A stretch of 64,000 bases of DNA from the NCBI GenBank assembly GCA_037954325.1, contig JBBMNZ010000028.1, positions 12,799,501-12,863,500 of the forward strand. The letters are read 5' to 3'. The notes under the pieces are model-generated. The model ran no database searches, was not told the DNA's origin, and saw nothing but the letters and a program-made list of their open reading frames with translations. Every line of letters starts with the position of its first letter. The first letter of the stretch is position 1. Source of the DNA: Fistularia commersonii (taxonomy: Eukaryota > Chordata > Actinopteri > Syngnathiformes > Fistulariidae). A program made the translations under genes and the position numbers. This document shows, in pieces, positions 54,140 to 64,000 of this stretch.

Positions 54140-56870
54140 ATTACAATTAAGAAATGTGGGACACATACAGTATGCAATTAAAGGAGAAAAGTTGGAGCTT
54201 CATTTCTGCAATTCCAGGTTCTATTTTTCTAACATTCTGTTGCTTCTCAAGCATTTCGTCGATGCTGTATTCCAGAGCCCTGGACCCCCTTGTTGGCCAA
54301 TTGGGAGAGTTAATGGTATGAAGCTGTTGTTTTTCTTCTGTTTATTGCCTGCTTTCAAACTTAAAAATAGGTGCTCAGTGTGCTCCTGTGGAAGAATTTA
54401 AAACAATAGTTCTATGTAGTTGCAGTTGCAGTTCTATATAGTTGCAACACTAACAATACTGCAAGAACATTTCAATTTAAGCTAGTCATGATAAGTGCTG
54501 CTGTGGTACTGTGGTAATGCTATTATTTTGTATCTATTATTTAAAATATAAAAGTAAAATAGTGAAAATATCGTTGGACGGAAATATTAGTTGAAAACCA
54601 AATGAAAATTTACCAAAAACTAATGCGGCAAGAATAATGGGCATGTAAAATGAGAGTAGCACCAAATATAGCCTTTTGAGAATTTAAAATTCAAACTGGC
54701 CATTACTGACATTTCAGTCCAATGTGTGTGGTGCTGACAGAGGTAAACAGTTGCTCATTTATCATAAGGCAGATAGAGTTAGAAGTATTTAGCTTTAGCG
54801 CTTGCTTAATTTTGGTCTGTAAACTTACAGGGGATATTCTGTAGCTGATATGCTAATTTCTTTATGTCTCTTCACTTTGGCCCTCAGCCAGAATTGTGCA
54901 TAAGGGCTTTTTAATTGTTTGTTTGATTTGTATAATTGGCTGCCTGCTACCACTCAGGACCAAAATATGAGATTGAGGATTTCAACATTATTTATGAGAA
55001 AAAAGAAAGAACTATGCTGGAATTGCATAATGACACTGAAGCAGGAGTGGTAATTTTCCAGATTACCATCCTCACTTTAACAGAAAAAGACAACAAAATA
55101 TCACAATCCGGTATTTGTACAAAAACCCAATTATTTATCTTTATTAACATCAATGTTTTTTTTCTTTTTGATTAAACATTTTCTTTTTGAATTCAAGTTC
55201 TTTATCAACAAGTAGAAAACAGACCGTGTATCTAACAGATTCAACTCCTATAGCACTTAGCATTCACAAGGTAGAAAAGATTTTTTTAAAGATTTGCCTG
55301 TGGGTTCAAGTTCCCCCTTCCTCCTGCAAATCCCATCTCTTTTCTCACAACTGTTCTTCCTGGGCCATGATGCTGGTACCTGGCAGAGCATGTGCTAGAG
55401 TGGCTGCAATGGTTTATGCTGAGTTAATCCATTTAGAGGGTGTGGGCTTATTTTCTTCATTTAAACAGACATCCATATATTGGAAGTTACAATGATAGTA
55501 GAGTAGATACAATGGTAGTACCATAGATATGTGTTTCCATTAATGTGCACCGAGGGCGGCAGGCTTTCTGCATTGTCTCTAGCGATGCCAGATCATTACT
55601 AGTTATATATCGATAGATATATATCTATCGATATATAGATATATATCGATAGATATAGATATGTTTGTGTGCTTAAATCAGTAAATCAAACTTGTAGTTG
55701 ACTATAAAAACATACTTCCGAAGGTCTCTCCCTGTGGTGGGACTGGTTGATTCAGTGCAGATGCTAGAAATTATGGCTCTCCTCCTAGGCCATATGTACT
55801 TCTGCTATTTGTCCATTTGGTTCAACTCAAGCAAACTCACTACCATAATGGGCAGCAAGGAGATAGGAGGGACTTGAAGAGCAACAATACTCAAAGAAGA
55901 TTTAAGTTTTTTTTTTCTCTCTCACCTATTCCCTGCTCTATAAATCTTGCTTTCTGCTAAGTTCTCCGCTTTGAGTACAAAGGCTTCAATGCTATAGGCT
56001 TCTGTTGAAAGACACAATAAAATATAGAAATAATGTGCTTCCGATTTCTGTACACTACTAATTTTTAACCAGCTACAGAAGGACAATATGTGCTCTGATA
56101 TCAATTTTCTCAAGGTTGCTTTCTTTTTATAGGAAACAGAAAATTAAAAGGCAGTTTTCATTGAGATATCCTGACTAGAACGAACTATGAAAATATATCT
56201 TCAGCATGAATAGAGCAAGAATATAAAAAAAAATGGAAGATTTCAGACAGCAGCTCAGAGAACAGAGGTCCTCCTGTTTTAGTATCTAGGATCATGTTAA
56301 AAATACAAACCCTCTGTGCTAAAGTAGACTCATATAAGAACAAATAAACAACAAAAAAGTACCAATCATTAAAATAATGCATGTCCAAGGTGGCACAGTT
56401 TAAGACAAAGGACATTTCTGATGTTAAAATTATTATTAAAACAATGAAAAAAGTATACGAAATAATAACATTGGACATAATGAAACATAGTATTGACAAA
56501 CATGAGCAAAAACTGAGAGAATGCTCTCTTACTGTTACCAGTGGCATTTGGATCAGGGATGATTGGCTTGGAAAAAGCAGACGTGAGATGCAATTCTGCA
56601 GTCTTGCATCTTTAAGAGTTGTCATGTTTGACACAATTATTGTAGCATTTTTTTCTATTATTCTTAGAGCAAAATATGGTATTTGTTAGGTTAGCATGGA
56701 TCTCTGTGAAAGTTATTCTTTTTAATCCAATCAGCAGGTTTTTTTCAAGTGTGTCTTTTCCTCTCTGGTAGCTGCAAGGGCATTGGTTTTAAGGTTCAAG
56801 TGAGTGGATGGTGGCTGAGATGAACACTTGTCTCACTCCTGTGCGGTTGGACCAAGACGGTTGCTTGGTG
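54140..56870. other. Downstream flank of the phosphatase gene
   Basis: Includes its 3' UTR, whose end cannot be fixed. No other gene. Long overlapping open frames at 56185-56690 on both strands are unassigned. Confidence 0.4.
55604..55637. repeat. Perfect 34-bp palindrome
   Basis: Symmetric about 55620/55621, built from TATCGATAGATAT and its complement. Related ATCGATAGATAT units continue to about 55661. Confidence 0.9.
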
Positions 56871-56877
56871 TAAGTAG

Positions 56878-63757
<6,880 letters not shown>

Positions 63758-64000
63758 CTGTTCAGAAGAAGGTGTGTGAAACAAGACCAGAAGAAGGAGA
63801 CAAAAATGAATCACTGACTTATGTTCAAGAGCTAATACAGTTGGGCATTCATTAAGTCTGGACTGCAGTTTTGTCATGATAGATAACTTCTAAAGAGATG
63901 TCAGAGTAGAATATAGAAGACTGGAAGCTATACCTGCTGCTAGGAATAGCTAAATAGAAGACTAGGCGTGACAAAGAACAGTGCTGGCAGTGGATGGTGC
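63758..64000 (-). other. Phosphatase intron, right edge
   Basis: Intron upstream of D2 exon a. The preceding exon, expected to carry the D1-D2 linker, is not in the window. Confidence 0.7.

Overview
The window is vertebrate nuclear DNA, almost certainly from a ray-finned (teleost) fish. Genes are split into short exons with GT-AG introns, intergenic DNA is AT-rich with long CA/TA/GA/GGAT simple repeats, and the interspersed repeats (RTE-like, L2-like and APE-type LINEs, tRNA-like SINEs, hAT elements) are of kinds common in teleosts. There is no bacterial or viral gene organisation.

Three protein-coding genes are well supported. (1) ranbp3, + strand, 6740-22384: 17 coding exons that join in frame to a 519-residue Ran-binding protein 3. 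(2) nrtn (neurturin, GDNF family), - strand, 42916-42007: two coding exons, 234-residue preproprotein. (3) The 3' end of a LAR-family receptor tyrosine phosphatase, - strand, 63757-56878: six exons encoding the second phosphatase domain (D2) to the stop codon; the rest lies beyond the right edge. In human, PTPRS, NRTN and RANBP3 are close together on 19p13.3, so the window looks like a conserved syntenic block. This favours ptprs for the third gene, although several D2 residues look more like the paralogue PTPRF/LAR.

Layout: 1-6650 is repeat-rich flank (APE-type LINE on -, RTE 3' ends, SINE copies, a GGAT array). 6650-7570 is the CpG-richer ranbp3 promoter and intron-1 start. 6740-23490 is ranbp3, whose intron 12 holds two hAT elements head to head, one of them invaded by an RTE fragment and an LTR-like piece, and whose last intron is about three quarters a TA-flanked MITE. 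23.5-42.0 kb is intergenic, with a LINE cluster at 28.9-32.9 kb. 42.0-43.0 kb is nrtn. 43-56.8 kb is intergenic, with a decayed RTE copy (51.1-52.7 kb) and a 417-bp hAT element with a perfect 8-bp target-site duplication. 56.9-63.8 kb is the phosphatase, with long CA and TA arrays in its introns.

The three genes do not form one pathway. RanBP3 is a nuclear cofactor of CRM1 export, neurturin is a secreted ligand for GFRalpha2/RET, and the phosphatase is a neuronal cell-surface receptor. I found no evidence for an undescribed multi-gene system. The less ordinary items are the nested and MITE insertions in ranbp3 introns, several perfect inverted repeats, a PTPRS/PTPRF residue conflict, and unassigned exon-like open stretches at 25.6 and 33.3 kb.
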